A DNA stretch of 64,000 nucleotides from contig NZ_DASZBY010000105.1 of the NCBI RefSeq assembly GCF_035943795.1, positions 77,958-141,957 on the forward strand, in the 5' to 3' direction. Position 1 is the stretch's first letter, and the number at the start of each line of letters is the position of its first letter. Source of the DNA: Aliidongia sp035943795. Its GTDB lineage: Bacteria; Pseudomonadota; Alphaproteobacteria; ATCC43930; CGMCC-115725. This document shows positions 34,201 to 43,008 of this stretch, piece after piece. A model generated the notes under the pieces. That model did no database searches and was not told the origin of the DNA. It worked only from the letters and a program-made list of their open reading frames with translations. The position numbers were made by a program, and so were the translations under genes.

Positions 34201-35139
34201 ATGAAAAACACCGATATCGGCCGGCTCCATCACGTCGGTCTCGTCGTCGCCGATCTGGCGACCGCGCGGACCGTCTATAGCACCCTGGGGTTCATCCTGC
34301 CGCCGCCGGCCTATCCCACGCTGGCAAAGGACGGCAACCCGCCCCGTCCGTTCGGTGCCGCGCATACCCATGCCTATTTCGCGAAAAACTTCATCGAACT
34401 CGTGGCGCGGGTAACGGAGGATAACCCGATCCCCGACGATGCGAAGCTGATCCCGCTGCAGATCCCGCCGGAGCATCTGGCGCGGGTCACCGCGGCGATC
34501 ACCCAGACGATCGACGCCCTGACCGCCCGCCTTGCGCGGTTCCAGGGGCTGCATCGTCTGGTCTTCCAGACGTCCGGGATCGATGCGACCGATGGGCGGC
34601 TGAGTTCGGCGGGCGTGACCCATGGCGGCGTCAACAGCGCTGCCCGTCAGGTGGACACGCCCGAAGGTCCGCGGACGAGAACGGTCCGCGTGATCGAAAT
34701 CGGAAATGTCCCGGAAGGGATGCTCGCGGTGGCAGAGGCCGACCCGGCGCAGCAGGGTGCAGACCACCCTAACGGCGCCGTCGAGCTGATGGACTGCGTG
34801 CTCTCGGTCCCGGCCGCGGCCCTCGGCGATTTCGAAGCGCGCTATGCGGCCTACGTCGGGCGCCCTGCGCGCGACGACGGGCCGGCGCGTGTCTTCGATC
34901 TGGATCGTGGCCGGCTCACGCTGGTGCCGGACGATCATCTGGCGATCCTGCTGCCGGGCGAACGGTCGCCCGCGCTGCCGGCCTTCGTGGCCTATGCGGT
35001 CGCTGTGAGGGATATCGACGCCACCCGGGACCTGCTTCGCCGGAACGGCGTGCCGACGAAGGTCTCCGCAGCCGGCGATCCGTTCGTGCCGGCCGCTGCC
35101 GCCCTGGGCGCCGCCGTGATCTTTCGGCGAATGGAATAA
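34201..35139 (+). CDS. two-domain VOC (glyoxalase-like) protein
   Basis: 312 residues. N-terminal glyoxalase-like stretch (RLHHVGLVVADLATARTVYS) followed by a large middle region (GLHRLVFQTSGIDATDGRLS) and a second vicinal-oxygen-chelate-like region around 230-300 (AYAVAVRDIDATRDLLRRNG). It resembles the Glyoxalase_3 group. Ligand residues are less clear than in the gene at 24917. Function may be dioxygenase-like or a binding protein. Starts after the LysR gene on the same strand and converges with the MFS gene. Confidence 0.78.
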   Translation: MKNTDIGRLHHVGLVVADLATARTVYSTLGFILPPPAYPTLAKDGNPPRPFGAAHTHAYFAKNFIELVARVTEDNPIPDDAKLIPLQIPPEHLARVTAAITQTIDALTARLARFQGLHRLVFQTSGIDATDGRLSSAGVTHGGVNSAARQVDTPEGPRTRTVRVIEIGNVPEGMLAVAEADPAQQGADHPNGAVELMDCVLSVPAAALGDFEARYAAYVGRPARDDGPARVFDLDRGRLTLVPDDHLAILLPGERSPALPAFVAYAVAVRDIDATRDLLRRNGVPTKVSAAGDPFVPAAAALGAAVIFRRME

Positions 35140-35151
35140 CCGCCGGGCGGT

Positions 35152-36411
35152 TCAGTCCGCCTCGGCCGGCACCGCGAAATGCAGGTCCATGCGCGAGGGG
35201 CGGCGATAGAGCAGCAGGCTGGCGACCAGGCCGCAGGCGGCGGCCGCGAGACCGGCACGCACGTCGATCTGTTCGGCGACATGACCCCAGATCCAACTGC
35301 CGAGCGCCAGGCCGCCGAACAGCGCCACGTAATAGACCGAGATCGCCCGGCCCTTGTAGGTTTCGTGGGCGGCCATCTGGACCACCACGTTGAAGGTCGA
35401 CATCGCGATCATCCAGCCGAGGCCGCCGAGCGCCAGCAGCGGCACCAGCACCCAGAGCGAGGCGGCGAAGGCCAGCACCGCGGTAGCGACCGCGAAGCAG
35501 GCGGTGGAGATGGCGAACAGCCGGCGCAGGCCCAGACTATGCCGCATCCAGCCGATGATGCTGGCGCCGACCAGCGCGCCACCGCCGAGCGCGCCCAGCA
35601 TGACGCCGTAGGTCGACGGCCCGCCGCCGACCAGGTTCTTGGCGACGAGCGGCAGCAGCGACCAGAGCGCGCTCGCGAACAAGGTGAAGACGAAGCAGCG
35701 CAGCATCGCGGCGCGGATCGCAGGCGCGCTCAACACGTAGGAAAAGCCGCCACGGATCTCCGACGCGATACTGGCCGTGCGCTTTTCCTTGACGATCTTG
35801 GCCCGCCGGCGCCAGCGCACCAGCACCAGGATGATGTAGATGTTGAGCACGGCATTGACGGCGAAGGCGGCCGGCACGCCCCAGAACGTGATGATGATGC
35901 CGCCCAGCGCCGGCCCGGTCGCCCGCGCGATGTTCCACCCGATGCTGGACAGCACCAGCGCGCTGGGGATCTGCTCGCGCGGCAGGATCTCGCCGATGGT
36001 CGTCTGGTAGGCCGGGTAGCGCAGTGCCGAGCCGCTGTCGAGCGCAAAGGTCAGCCCCAGCAGCAGCCACGGCGTCATCAAGCCCAGGTACTGCAGTCCT
36101 GACAGCGCCAGCGCCACGGCCAGCACGATGATCTGCGCGGCCAGGAACACCAGCCGCTGGTCGACCCGGTCGGCCAGGACCCCGCCCAGAAGCGTGAAGA
36201 ACAGCGGCGGCAGCGAGGTTGCGGCCTGGACCCAGGCGACGAAATCGACGGTCGGCGCGATCGACGTCATGGCCCAGGCGGCCGCGACCGACTGGATCCA
36301 GACGCCGAAGTTCGAGAACAGCGTTGCGATCCAGATGCCGCGATAGGTCGGGTTCGACAGCGGCCCCAGGAGCGAGGGTCGTGGGAGTGTCCCGGAACTG
36401 GATGCCTGCAC
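35152..36411 (-). CDS. MFS transporter, MFS_3 (EntS-like) family
   Basis: 419 residues, twelve membrane segments. Motifs such as GGVLADRVDQRLVFLAAQ and the NPTYRGIWIATLFSNFG N-terminus place it in the MFS_3 group that includes the enterobactin exporter EntS. No siderophore genes are nearby, so substrate is unknown. Single gene, divergent from the chromate transporter pair across 183 bases. Confidence 0.88.
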   Translation of the reverse strand: MQASSSGTLPRPSLLGPLSNPTYRGIWIATLFSNFGVWIQSVAAAWAMTSIAPTVDFVAWVQAATSLPPLFFTLLGGVLADRVDQRLVFLAAQIIVLAVALALSGLQYLGLMTPWLLLGLTFALDSGSALRYPAYQTTIGEILPREQIPSALVLSSIGWNIARATGPALGGIIITFWGVPAAFAVNAVLNIYIILVLVRWRRRAKIVKEKRTASIASEIRGGFSYVLSAPAIRAAMLRCFVFTLFASALWSLLPLVAKNLVGGGPSTYGVMLGALGGGALVGASIIGWMRHSLGLRRLFAISTACFAVATAVLAFAASLWVLVPLLALGGLGWMIAMSTFNVVVQMAAHETYKGRAISVYYVALFGGLALGSWIWGHVAEQIDVRAGLAAAACGLVASLLLYRRPSRMDLHFAVPAEAD

Positions 36412-36594
36412 GATCGCTGACCGTCGCGTTCTTGTTCGATGAAGTGCCCGAGTCTACTCCAGCCGTGATCCGGACGATCCACGCGTCCTTGTGGAGGCTG
36501 GTTTGTCAAATCGTGAGGTTACGAAGCAATCGACGTTCTTGCACCCGGCGTCACGCTCGGGCGAGTCTTCCGGACCCGAGGAGGACCGCCCGCC

Positions 36595-37164
36595 ATGACC
36601 GAAACCGACGCCGCCGAGACCGATGCGCCGCCGCCCAGTCTCACGGCCCTGTTCCTGGCCTTTCTCACCATCGGCCTCACCAGCTTTGGCGGCGGTCTGT
36701 CGGGCTGGATCCATCGCGATTTCGTCGGCCGCCGGCGCTGGATCAGCGAGGCGGATTTCACCAGTGGCCTGGCCCTGGCCCAGGCGATGCCCGGCGTCAA
36801 CGTGGTCAATCTGTCGATCTGGGTGGGATTCGCGCTGCGCGGCAGCCGGGGCGCCCTGCTGGCCGTGACCGGCGTGCTGGCGGCGCCGCTCGTGGCCATT
36901 ATCCTGATCGGCGTCGTCTACGGCCGTTACGGCGGGCTCTCGGGGGTTCATGCGGTGCTGGCCGGCGTGACCGCGGCAGCGATCGGACTGACCCTGACGC
37001 TCGGCTGGCGGACGGCACGCCGGGCGGCCCGGGACCGCACCTCGCTATCGCTGCTGCTCGCGACCTTCGCCACGGTCGGGCTGCTGCACTGGCCGATGCT
37101 GCCGGTCGTGGCCGTGCTGGTGCCGCTCAGCCTGCTGCTTGCCTTTCGCCGGGGCCTTCGCTGA
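36595..37164 (+). CDS. chromate transporter, N-terminal half
   Basis: 189 residues. Single ChrA repeat: FLTIGLTSFGGGLSGWIHRD, then FTSGLALAQAMPGVNVVNLS. Short ChrA proteins form an antiparallel pair with a second half encoded next to them. A GAGGAGG site lies about ten bases before the ATG. Its stop overlaps the next gene by one base (TGATG). May export chromate or sulfate. Confidence 0.9.
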   Translation: MTETDAAETDAPPPSLTALFLAFLTIGLTSFGGGLSGWIHRDFVGRRRWISEADFTSGLALAQAMPGVNVVNLSIWVGFALRGSRGALLAVTGVLAAPLVAIILIGVVYGRYGGLSGVHAVLAGVTAAAIGLTLTLGWRTARRAARDRTSLSLLLATFATVGLLHWPMLPVVAVLVPLSLLLAFRRGLR

Positions 37165-37697
37165 TGCGCGACAGCCCGCTGCTGGCGCTGCTCGTCACCT
37201 TCGCGCCGCTGTCGCTCGCCTCGATCGGCGGCGGGCTCAGCATCCTGTCGGACATCCAGCACCAGAGCGTGGATGTGCATCACTGGCTGACCCAGGCGCA
37301 GTTCCTCGACGATTTCGGCATCTCGCGCGCCGCACCGGGGCCGAGCTCGCTGATCGTCACGCTGATCGGCTATCAGGTCGCCGGCTGGGCCGGCGCCATC
37401 GTCGCCTCGATCGCGATCTTCCTGCCCTCGTCGGTACTGGTCTACGGGCTGGCGCGGATCTGGCGCCGCTATCGGGGCGCGCCCTGGCAGGCGAAGATCG
37501 AGCGCGGCCTGGCGCCGATCGCCGCCGGCCTGATCCTGGCCGGCGCGCTGAACGTGTTGCGCACCGCCGAGGGCGGCTGGCTCGCCTGGGCCGTCGCCGC
37601 CGGCTCGACCCTGCTGCTGCTGCGGCACCGGGCGCTCAGCCCCTTCGTCCTGCTGGGCGCCGGGGCCGCGATCTTCGCCGTCGCCAACTTGGTCTAG
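37164..37697 (+). CDS. chromate transporter, C-terminal half
   Basis: 177 residues. Second ChrA repeat: LVTFAPLSLASIGGGLSILS, then FLDDFGISRAAPGPSSLIVT. It starts at ATG 37164, overlapping the stop of the first half, and the two repeats together make the full transporter. The bacterial family includes both fused and split forms; this is the split type. Confidence 0.9.
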   Translation: MRDSPLLALLVTFAPLSLASIGGGLSILSDIQHQSVDVHHWLTQAQFLDDFGISRAAPGPSSLIVTLIGYQVAGWAGAIVASIAIFLPSSVLVYGLARIWRRYRGAPWQAKIERGLAPIAAGLILAGALNVLRTAEGGWLAWAVAAGSTLLLLRHRALSPFVLLGAGAAIFAVANLV

Positions 37698-37706
37698 CCG
37701 GCGCCG

Positions 37707-38108
37707 TCAGCGCTCGGCGAACGCCTTCAGCGCCGCCAGATCGCGCTCGACCCAGGCCGCATCGGCGGCGAATTTCTCGTCCGACATGCCCGGTTGCCGG
37801 AACAGGGTGAACAGCACCTCTGCCCCGGCCTGGTTCGCGACGATCCGCATCGGCACCCGGATTTCCGGGCCGGTGCCGACATCGACGACATGGTCCATCA
37901 CGCTCAGCGGATTATGGTCGGTGAACCGGATCCGGATCGGCCCTTCGGGCCCGTCGGCGCGCCATCCGTCGCCGTCGCGGCGCAACCCGGATTGGCTGAG
38001 GCCGGAGGCCCATTTCGGGAAATCCTCGGGACGCCAGATCCGTTCATAGATCTCGTGCCACGGGCGATCGATCGAGATGCTGAGGGTTCGGGAGTCGAGC
38101 ATGTGCAC
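37707..38108 (-). CDS. SRPBCC family protein (START-like)
   Basis: 133 residues. Begins MHMLDSRTLSISIDRPWHEI and holds the small helix-grip fold of START/AHSA1-like proteins. Follows an ArsR-type regulator gene by six bases, so the two form a small operon. Such pairs are common, but ligand and role are usually unknown. Confidence 0.85.
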   Translation of the reverse strand: MHMLDSRTLSISIDRPWHEIYERIWRPEDFPKWASGLSQSGLRRDGDGWRADGPEGPIRIRFTDHNPLSVMDHVVDVGTGPEIRVPMRIVANQAGAEVLFTLFRQPGMSDEKFAADAAWVERDLAALKAFAER

Positions 38109-38114
38109 CTCCGT

Positions 38115-38417
38115 CTAAAGGCCGGCGAGCAACTCGGCCTTGATCGCCCCGATCCGCGCTTCGTCGCGCCGATAGAAGATCCATTGCTTGATGCGCTTGG
38201 GACGAAGCAAGCCGGCCTGGACCAGTACGCGCATGTGCTCGCTGAGCGTCGCCTGGGTGATACCCAGCTTTTCGGCGAGCAGCAAGGCGCACACCCCGTC
38301 CTCGACCAGGTCGCCGTCGACCTGCGGCGGGAAATGCGCGCGCGGGTCCTTCAGCCAATCGAGGACCTGGAGCCGGCGCTCGTTGGCGAGTGCCTTGAGG
38401 ATATCGGATGCTTGCAT
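38115..38417 (-). CDS. ArsR family transcriptional regulator
   Basis: 100 residues. Winged helix with ILKALANERRLQVLDWLKDP and the recognition region KLGITQATLSEHMRVLVQAG. Only one cysteine (GVCALL), not the metal-binding CxC of ArsR or SmtB, so it probably senses something other than arsenic. It heads the two-gene unit with the SRPBCC protein. A likely promoter TTGACA-N16-CAAAAT lies just upstream. Confidence 0.9.
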   Translation of the reverse strand: MQASDILKALANERRLQVLDWLKDPRAHFPPQVDGDLVEDGVCALLLAEKLGITQATLSEHMRVLVQAGLLRPKRIKQWIFYRRDEARIGAIKAELLAGL

Positions 38418-38422
38418 TTCGT

Positions 38423-38451
38423 CATTTTGCCAAGTAACTAAGAATTGTCAA
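38423..38451 (-). promoter_or_regulatory. promoter of the ArsR-SRPBCC unit
   Basis: On the minus strand, TTGACA (38451-38446) is a perfect -35 hexamer, followed after 16 bases by CAAAAT (38429-38424), a four-of-six -10 match. The AT-rich stretch between them, with TTAGTTACTT, is where an ArsR dimer would bind, but I see no perfect palindrome. The start codon follows 7 bases downstream of the -10 hexamer. Confidence 0.45.
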
Positions 38452-38474
38452 TCCGTAACGAGGAGCGCCCGGCC

Positions 38475-39419
38475 ATGGCCGCCGACAGTCCGATCACCCG
38501 AGACCGCATCGCCGAGACCGAGCGGCTGATCCGCCCGTACATCCGCCACACGCCGACCGTGCGCGTCGACCTGGCGGATTTCGGCCTGCCGGCCCGGCCG
38601 ATCGACCTCAAGCTCGAACTGCTGCAGCATTCCGGATCGTTCAAGGCGCGCGGCGCCTTCACCAACCTGCTGACCCGAACGGTCCCACCGGCGGGCGTCG
38701 TCGCCGCATCCGGCGGCAACCATGGTGCCGCCGTCGCCTACGCGGCGATGCGGCTCGGCATTCCCGCGACGATCTTCGTGCCGAACGTCACCTCGCCGGC
38801 GAAGGCCGAGCGCATCCGCGGCTATGGCGCCGAACTGGTCATCGCCGGCGAGCGCTATGCCGACGCGCTGGCCGCCAGCGAGCGCTTCGTCGAGCAGCAC
38901 GGCGGCCTGGCGATCCATGCCTTCGATCAGCCGGAAACGCTGCTGGGCCAGGGCACCGTCGGGCTGGAGATCGAGGTCGACCTGCCGGCGATCGATACGC
39001 TGCTGGTGGCGGTCGGCGGCGGCGGGCTGATCGGCGGCGTCGCCGCCTGGTTCGCCGGCCGGATCAAGATCGTCGCCGTCGAGCCCGAAGGTTCGCCCAC
39101 GCTCTACCGCGCTTTCGAGGCCGGCCATCCGGTCGATGCCGAAACCGGCGGCATCGCCGCGGATTCGCTGGCCCCCAAGCGGGTCGGCGAGCTGATGTTC
39201 CCATTCGCAAAATCTTACATCGACCGCTCCGTCCTGGTCGCCGACAACGACATCCGCCAGGCACAGCAGGCCTTGTGGGACACGGTGCGGATCGTCGCCG
39301 AACCGGGCGGTGCCGCCGCCTTCGCAGCCTTACTGTCGGGCAAATACGCGCCCGCCCCGGGCGAGCGGGTCGCCGTCCTGGTCTGCGGCGCCAACACGAC
39401 GGCGGTCCGGTTCGACTGA
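38475..39419 (+). CDS. PLP-dependent threonine/serine dehydratase
   Basis: 314 residues from ATG 38475, with AGGAG nine bases upstream; a longer frame to 38445 lacks such a site. PLP lysine at Lys57 in LQHSGSFKARGAF, phosphate loop VGGGGLIGG, and SGGNHGAAVAYAA. Fold type II enzyme that deaminates threonine or serine. No regulatory ACT domain is visible, so it is not the feedback-inhibited IlvA. Lies between the two ArsR-SRPBCC units. Confidence 0.92.
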   Translation: MAADSPITRDRIAETERLIRPYIRHTPTVRVDLADFGLPARPIDLKLELLQHSGSFKARGAFTNLLTRTVPPAGVVAASGGNHGAAVAYAAMRLGIPATIFVPNVTSPAKAERIRGYGAELVIAGERYADALAASERFVEQHGGLAIHAFDQPETLLGQGTVGLEIEVDLPAIDTLLVAVGGGGLIGGVAAWFAGRIKIVAVEPEGSPTLYRAFEAGHPVDAETGGIAADSLAPKRVGELMFPFAKSYIDRSVLVADNDIRQAQQALWDTVRIVAEPGGAAAFAALLSGKYAPAPGERVAVLVCGANTTAVRFD

Positions 39420-39429
39420 GCGGCGAATC

Positions 39430-39465
39430 ATATTCCTTGACTGGAATATTCCAAATATGGAATAT
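39430..39465. promoter_or_regulatory. tandem ArsR operator overlapping a promoter
   Basis: Two copies of the dyad ATATTCC-N6-GGAATAT occur, at 39430-39449 and 39446-39465, overlapping by four bases and offset by 16. The first N6 is TTGACT, a -35-like hexamer, so a bound repressor would cover the promoter. The dyads stop 7 bases before the ArsR ATG at 39472, so they are most likely its own autorepression sites. Confidence 0.75.
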
Positions 39466-39471
39466 GAATCT

Positions 39472-39774
39472 ATGTCCGCTTTCGAAGCCCTGGCCGATCC
39501 GGTCCGTCGCCACATCCTCGACCTGCTGCGGCAGGGCGAGCTGCCGGCCGGCGCCCTGGTCGAGGCTTTGTCCCTGCGGCAACCGAGCGTGTCGAAGCAT
39601 CTGAAGGCGCTCCGCGAGGCGGGGCTCGTGCGCACGCGGGTCGACGGTCCCCGGCGGCTCTACAGCCTCGATCCGGCCCCGCTCGCCGAGTTGGCCGCAT
39701 GGCTGGCGCCGTACCGGTCCTTCTGGGCCGACAAGCTGGACGCGCTCGGCGACCATCTGAACCGGAGCGACTGA
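39472..39774 (+). CDS. ArsR family transcriptional regulator
   Basis: 100 residues from ATG 39472; an in-frame ATG at 39457 lies inside the operator. Winged-helix domain: LADPVRRHILDLLRQGELPA and SLRQPSVSKHLKALREAGLV. No metal-binding CxC. One base separates its stop from the next SRPBCC gene, so they are co-translated. The tandem dyads directly upstream suggest autoregulation. Confidence 0.92.
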   Translation: MSAFEALADPVRRHILDLLRQGELPAGALVEALSLRQPSVSKHLKALREAGLVRTRVDGPRRLYSLDPAPLAELAAWLAPYRSFWADKLDALGDHLNRSD

Positions 39775-39775
39775 C

Positions 39776-40300
39776 ATGGAACGGCTTGGAACGATCGAAC
39801 GCCGCGGCGACGCGGTGGATCTGCGGTACGAGCGGCATTATCCGCGCCCCATCGAAACCGTCTGGGCGGCCTTGACCGATCCGGCGCGGCTCGCCGACTG
39901 GGTCAGCCCCGCCCTGGTCGAGCCCAGGGCCGGCGGCCGCTACGAGCTGTTCACCGAACGTGCGCGGCCGATGACCGGGCGCATCCTGACCTGGGAGCCG
40001 CCGCATCTGCTGGAGTACAGCTGGGACACCGGCGATGCCCCGGAATCCGTCGTGCGCTGCGAATTGACGACCGAAGGCGACGGCACGACGCTGGTCTTCC
40101 TGCACAAGGGTGTGATCGCGAAGTGGATCGCCTTGGTCCTGCCGGGTTGGCACAGCCTGCTGGAACGGCTGCAAGGCCTGCTGGCCGGCCAGCCGAAGCC
40201 CGATGCCATGGAGCGCTGGCGCGAGTTGCAGGCGGTCTACATCGACCACTATAAGCTTGAAGGCGTGATCATCGACCCGCCGCCGGGCCACTGCGAGTAG
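39776..40300 (+). CDS. AHSA1-type SRPBCC protein
   Basis: 174 residues. ERHYPRPIETVWAALTDPAR and LADWVSPALVEPRAGGRYEL are typical of the activator-of-Hsp90-like START family. Often paired with an ArsR regulator and thought to bind a lipophilic ligand. Starts one base after the ArsR stop. It parallels the other ArsR-SRPBCC unit at 37707-38417. Confidence 0.9.
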   Translation: MERLGTIERRGDAVDLRYERHYPRPIETVWAALTDPARLADWVSPALVEPRAGGRYELFTERARPMTGRILTWEPPHLLEYSWDTGDAPESVVRCELTTEGDGTTLVFLHKGVIAKWIALVLPGWHSLLERLQGLLAGQPKPDAMERWRELQAVYIDHYKLEGVIIDPPPGHCE

Positions 40301-40414
40301 CCGCTCCGCGAGCCCGGCCCGGGGCACGGTCGCCTGCATTCAGCGAAGCCATATCCCGATCTCTGCGGGCGCGGTTAGACTGATCGGCATGTGCGATTTC
40401 AGGCCGGAGGATGC

Positions 40415-41527
40415 ATGGGCGATCGATGGGCCGGATTGACGCGCTGGCTCGCCGCCCACCCGAGCGAGTTCCGGCTGGGCCTGCGCATCCTGATCGCCGG
40501 CATGGCGGCCTTCTTCGTCACCGACGTGGTCCTGGGGCTGCCGCAGAGCTATTGGGCCGTGCTGACCGCGGTCATCGTCATGCAGGCGAGCCTCGGCGGC
40601 GCCTTGAAAGCCTCGATCGATCGCATCGTCGGCACCATCGCCGGCGCGCTGTGGGGCGTCATCGTGGCCTTGACCGTGCCGCACGGCGGCTCATGGCTGC
40701 TGGCAGCCGCCCTCACGCTCGCCCTTGCCCCGCTCGCCTTGCTGGTCGCTTTCAAGCCCGCCTACCGGATCGCGCCGGCGACGGCGATCATCGTGCTGCT
40801 GGGCTCGTCGAGCCAGGTCGCCGGACCGATCCTGCCGGCGGTGCATCGCGTCCTCGAAATCGGCATCGGCAGCCTGGTCGGGCTTGCGGTGGCGCTGCTG
40901 GTGCTGCCGGCCCGCGCCCATCGCCTGCTGGCCGATGCCGGCGCCGGCGTGCTTGCGATCCTTGCCCAACTGATCGGACAGATGCCGGCACGGCTCGGCG
41001 GCGAGACGGCCGCCGACAGCTGGCAGCGCCTGTCCGACCGGCGGCGCAAGGCCCAGGACAAGGCCGAGACCCTGGCGGAGGAAGCCAAGCGCGAGCGGCG
41101 CAACCGCCTGACCGACACGCCCGATCCGGAGCCGCTCGCCCGCACCTTGCGCCGGCTCGGCACCGATCTCGCCTCGATCGGGCGCGCGACCGCGGAGCCC
41201 TGGGACCGCAGCCTCGCGGACCGGCTCGAAGCGCCGGCTGCGACGGTCGCGGAAACCGCCGCCACCTTCCTCAACGAGTGCGGACGCGCGCTGACCGGCC
41301 GACAGCCTCCGCCCTCGATCGAGCCGTTCGCGGCGGCCCTGGAATCGTTCAGCAAGACCGTGGCCGATTTCCGGCGCGACGGGCTGACCCGGCCCCTGCC
41401 CGGCCCCGCGATCGAGCGCCTGTTCGGTCTCGGCTTCGCGCTCGACCAGATGCGGCACGACGCCGAGGATCTGATCGAGCGGATCGCGGAACTGGCGCCG
41501 ATCGTCGAGGCGACGCCGGATCAGTAG
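40415..41527 (+). CDS. FUSC-family membrane transporter
   Basis: 370 residues from ATG 40415 (GTG 40391 is also in frame). N-terminal membrane region of about six helices with LGLPQSYWAVLTAVIVMQAS, typical of the FUSC/aromatic acid exporter family, followed by a long cytoplasmic helical tail (about 190-370). Related to AaeB-type exporters of aromatic acids. Its stop overlaps the converging proS gene by seven bases. Confidence 0.85.
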   Translation: MGDRWAGLTRWLAAHPSEFRLGLRILIAGMAAFFVTDVVLGLPQSYWAVLTAVIVMQASLGGALKASIDRIVGTIAGALWGVIVALTVPHGGSWLLAAALTLALAPLALLVAFKPAYRIAPATAIIVLLGSSSQVAGPILPAVHRVLEIGIGSLVGLAVALLVLPARAHRLLADAGAGVLAILAQLIGQMPARLGGETAADSWQRLSDRRRKAQDKAETLAEEAKRERRNRLTDTPDPEPLARTLRRLGTDLASIGRATAEPWDRSLADRLEAPAATVAETAATFLNECGRALTGRQPPPSIEPFAAALESFSKTVADFRRDGLTRPLPGPAIERLFGLGFALDQMRHDAEDLIERIAELAPIVEATPDQ

Positions 41528-43008
41528 GCCTTGGCGTAGATCGCGTCGAGCGTCGCCGGCGCGCCGGTCACCAGGCACTTGCCTTCGGTGCCGGATTGCA
41601 CGTGCGGCAGGCAACGGATGGTCAGACCCAACTCGCCGAGCTTCGCGTCGATCGCCGGGTCGCCCGAATATTTCGCCGTGACGAAGCCTGTGCCGCCCTT
41701 GGTCTCGAAATGCTCGACCAGGTCGGCGAAGCTCGCGATCCCGTCGATCATGTTCGCGCGGCGATAGGCGAGCGCGTCTTCATGGAGCTTCCGGTCCAAC
41801 TCGCCCAGCTCGCCCGAGACCTTGCCGACGAACTCGTCCGCGGACAGGGTGCGCTTTTCGCCAATCGCATCGCGCCGGACCAGGGCCACCGTGCCGGCAG
41901 CGACGTCGCGCGGGCCCAGCTCGACCACGAAGGGCACGCCCTTCTTGATCCAGCCCCAGCGCTTGTTGGCCGGGCTGTCGTCGCGCAGGTCGACCTTGAC
42001 CCGCACCGCCTCGTCGTCGAACCGCTGGGCGCGCAGGCGCTTGGCCAGCGTCTCGGCCGCCTGGATGACCTCGTCTCGGCTTGCCTCGTCGCGCAGGATC
42101 GGCACGATCACCACATGTTGCGGCGCCATCATCGGCGGCAGGCGCAGCCCGTCGTCGTCGGAATGGGTCATGATCAGCGCGCCGATCAGCCGGGTGGACG
42201 CACCCCACGACGTCGTATAGGCGTGGCTCACGCCACCTTCCTTGTCCTGGAACGAGATGTTCGCGGCCTTCGAGAAATTCTGGCCGAGGAAATGCGACGT
42301 ACCGGCCTGCAGCGCCCGGCCGTCCTGCATCATCGCCTCGATCGTGTGGGTCGCATCGGCGCCCGGAAAGCGCTCGCCCGGCGTCTTTTCGCCCGGGATG
42401 ACCGGAATGCGCATGCGGTCCTCGACCACCTGGCGATAGACCTCGAGCATCAGCCGGGTCTCCTCCATCGCCTCGGCCTGGGTCGCGTGCGCCGTATGGC
42501 CCTCCTGCCACAGGAACTCGCTGGTGCGCAGGAACAGGCGCGTGCGCATTTCCCAGCGCACCACGTTGGCCCATTGGTTGATCTTGAGCGGCAGGTCGCG
42601 ATAGCTCTTGATCCAGCGCGCCATCGCCTCGCCGATGATGGTCTCGGACGTCGGCCGCACCACCAAGGGCGATTCGAGTTCGCCGTCCGGCACCAGCTTG
42701 CCGTCCTTCATGATCAGGCGATGGTGGGTGACGACCGCCATCTCCTTGGCGAAGCCCTCGACGTGGCTGGCTTCCTTCTCCATTAGCTCGACCGGGATGA
42801 AGATCGGGAAATAGCAATTGTCGTGGCCGGTTTCCTTGATCAGCCGATCGAGCTTCTGCTGCAGGTTTTCCCAGATCGCGAAGCCCCAGGGCTTGATGAC
42901 CATGCAGCCGCGCACGCCCGAATTCTCGGCCATGTCGGCCTCGCGGATGACCTCCTGATACCAGTCGGCGAAATTCTCGGAGCGGCGGACGCGGAGCGCA
43001 TTCTTCAT
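41521..43008 (-). CDS. proS: prolyl-tRNA synthetase, archaeal/eukaryotic-like type 3
   Basis: 495 residues from ATG 43008. Attaches proline to tRNA-Pro. Class II motifs are clear: RPTSETIIGEAMARWIKSYR, motif 2 RWEMRTRLFLRTSEFLWQEG, AGTSHFLGQNFSKA and motif 3 STRLIGALIMTHSDDDGL. The C-terminus ends in the conserved KAY, a signature of the type 3 enzyme of archaea, eukaryotes, Thermus and some bacteria. Alphaproteobacteria usually carry the short type 2 form, so this may be a horizontally acquired replacement or second copy. Two of the usual C-terminal zinc cysteines are missing. Confidence 0.93.
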   Translation of the reverse strand: MKNALRVRRSENFADWYQEVIREADMAENSGVRGCMVIKPWGFAIWENLQQKLDRLIKETGHDNCYFPIFIPVELMEKEASHVEGFAKEMAVVTHHRLIMKDGKLVPDGELESPLVVRPTSETIIGEAMARWIKSYRDLPLKINQWANVVRWEMRTRLFLRTSEFLWQEGHTAHATQAEAMEETRLMLEVYRQVVEDRMRIPVIPGEKTPGERFPGADATHTIEAMMQDGRALQAGTSHFLGQNFSKAANISFQDKEGGVSHAYTTSWGASTRLIGALIMTHSDDDGLRLPPMMAPQHVVIVPILRDEASRDEVIQAAETLAKRLRAQRFDDEAVRVKVDLRDDSPANKRWGWIKKGVPFVVELGPRDVAAGTVALVRRDAIGEKRTLSADEFVGKVSGELGELDRKLHEDALAYRRANMIDGIASFADLVEHFETKGGTGFVTAKYSGDPAIDAKLGELGLTIRCLPHVQSGTEGKCLVTGAPATLDAIYAKAY

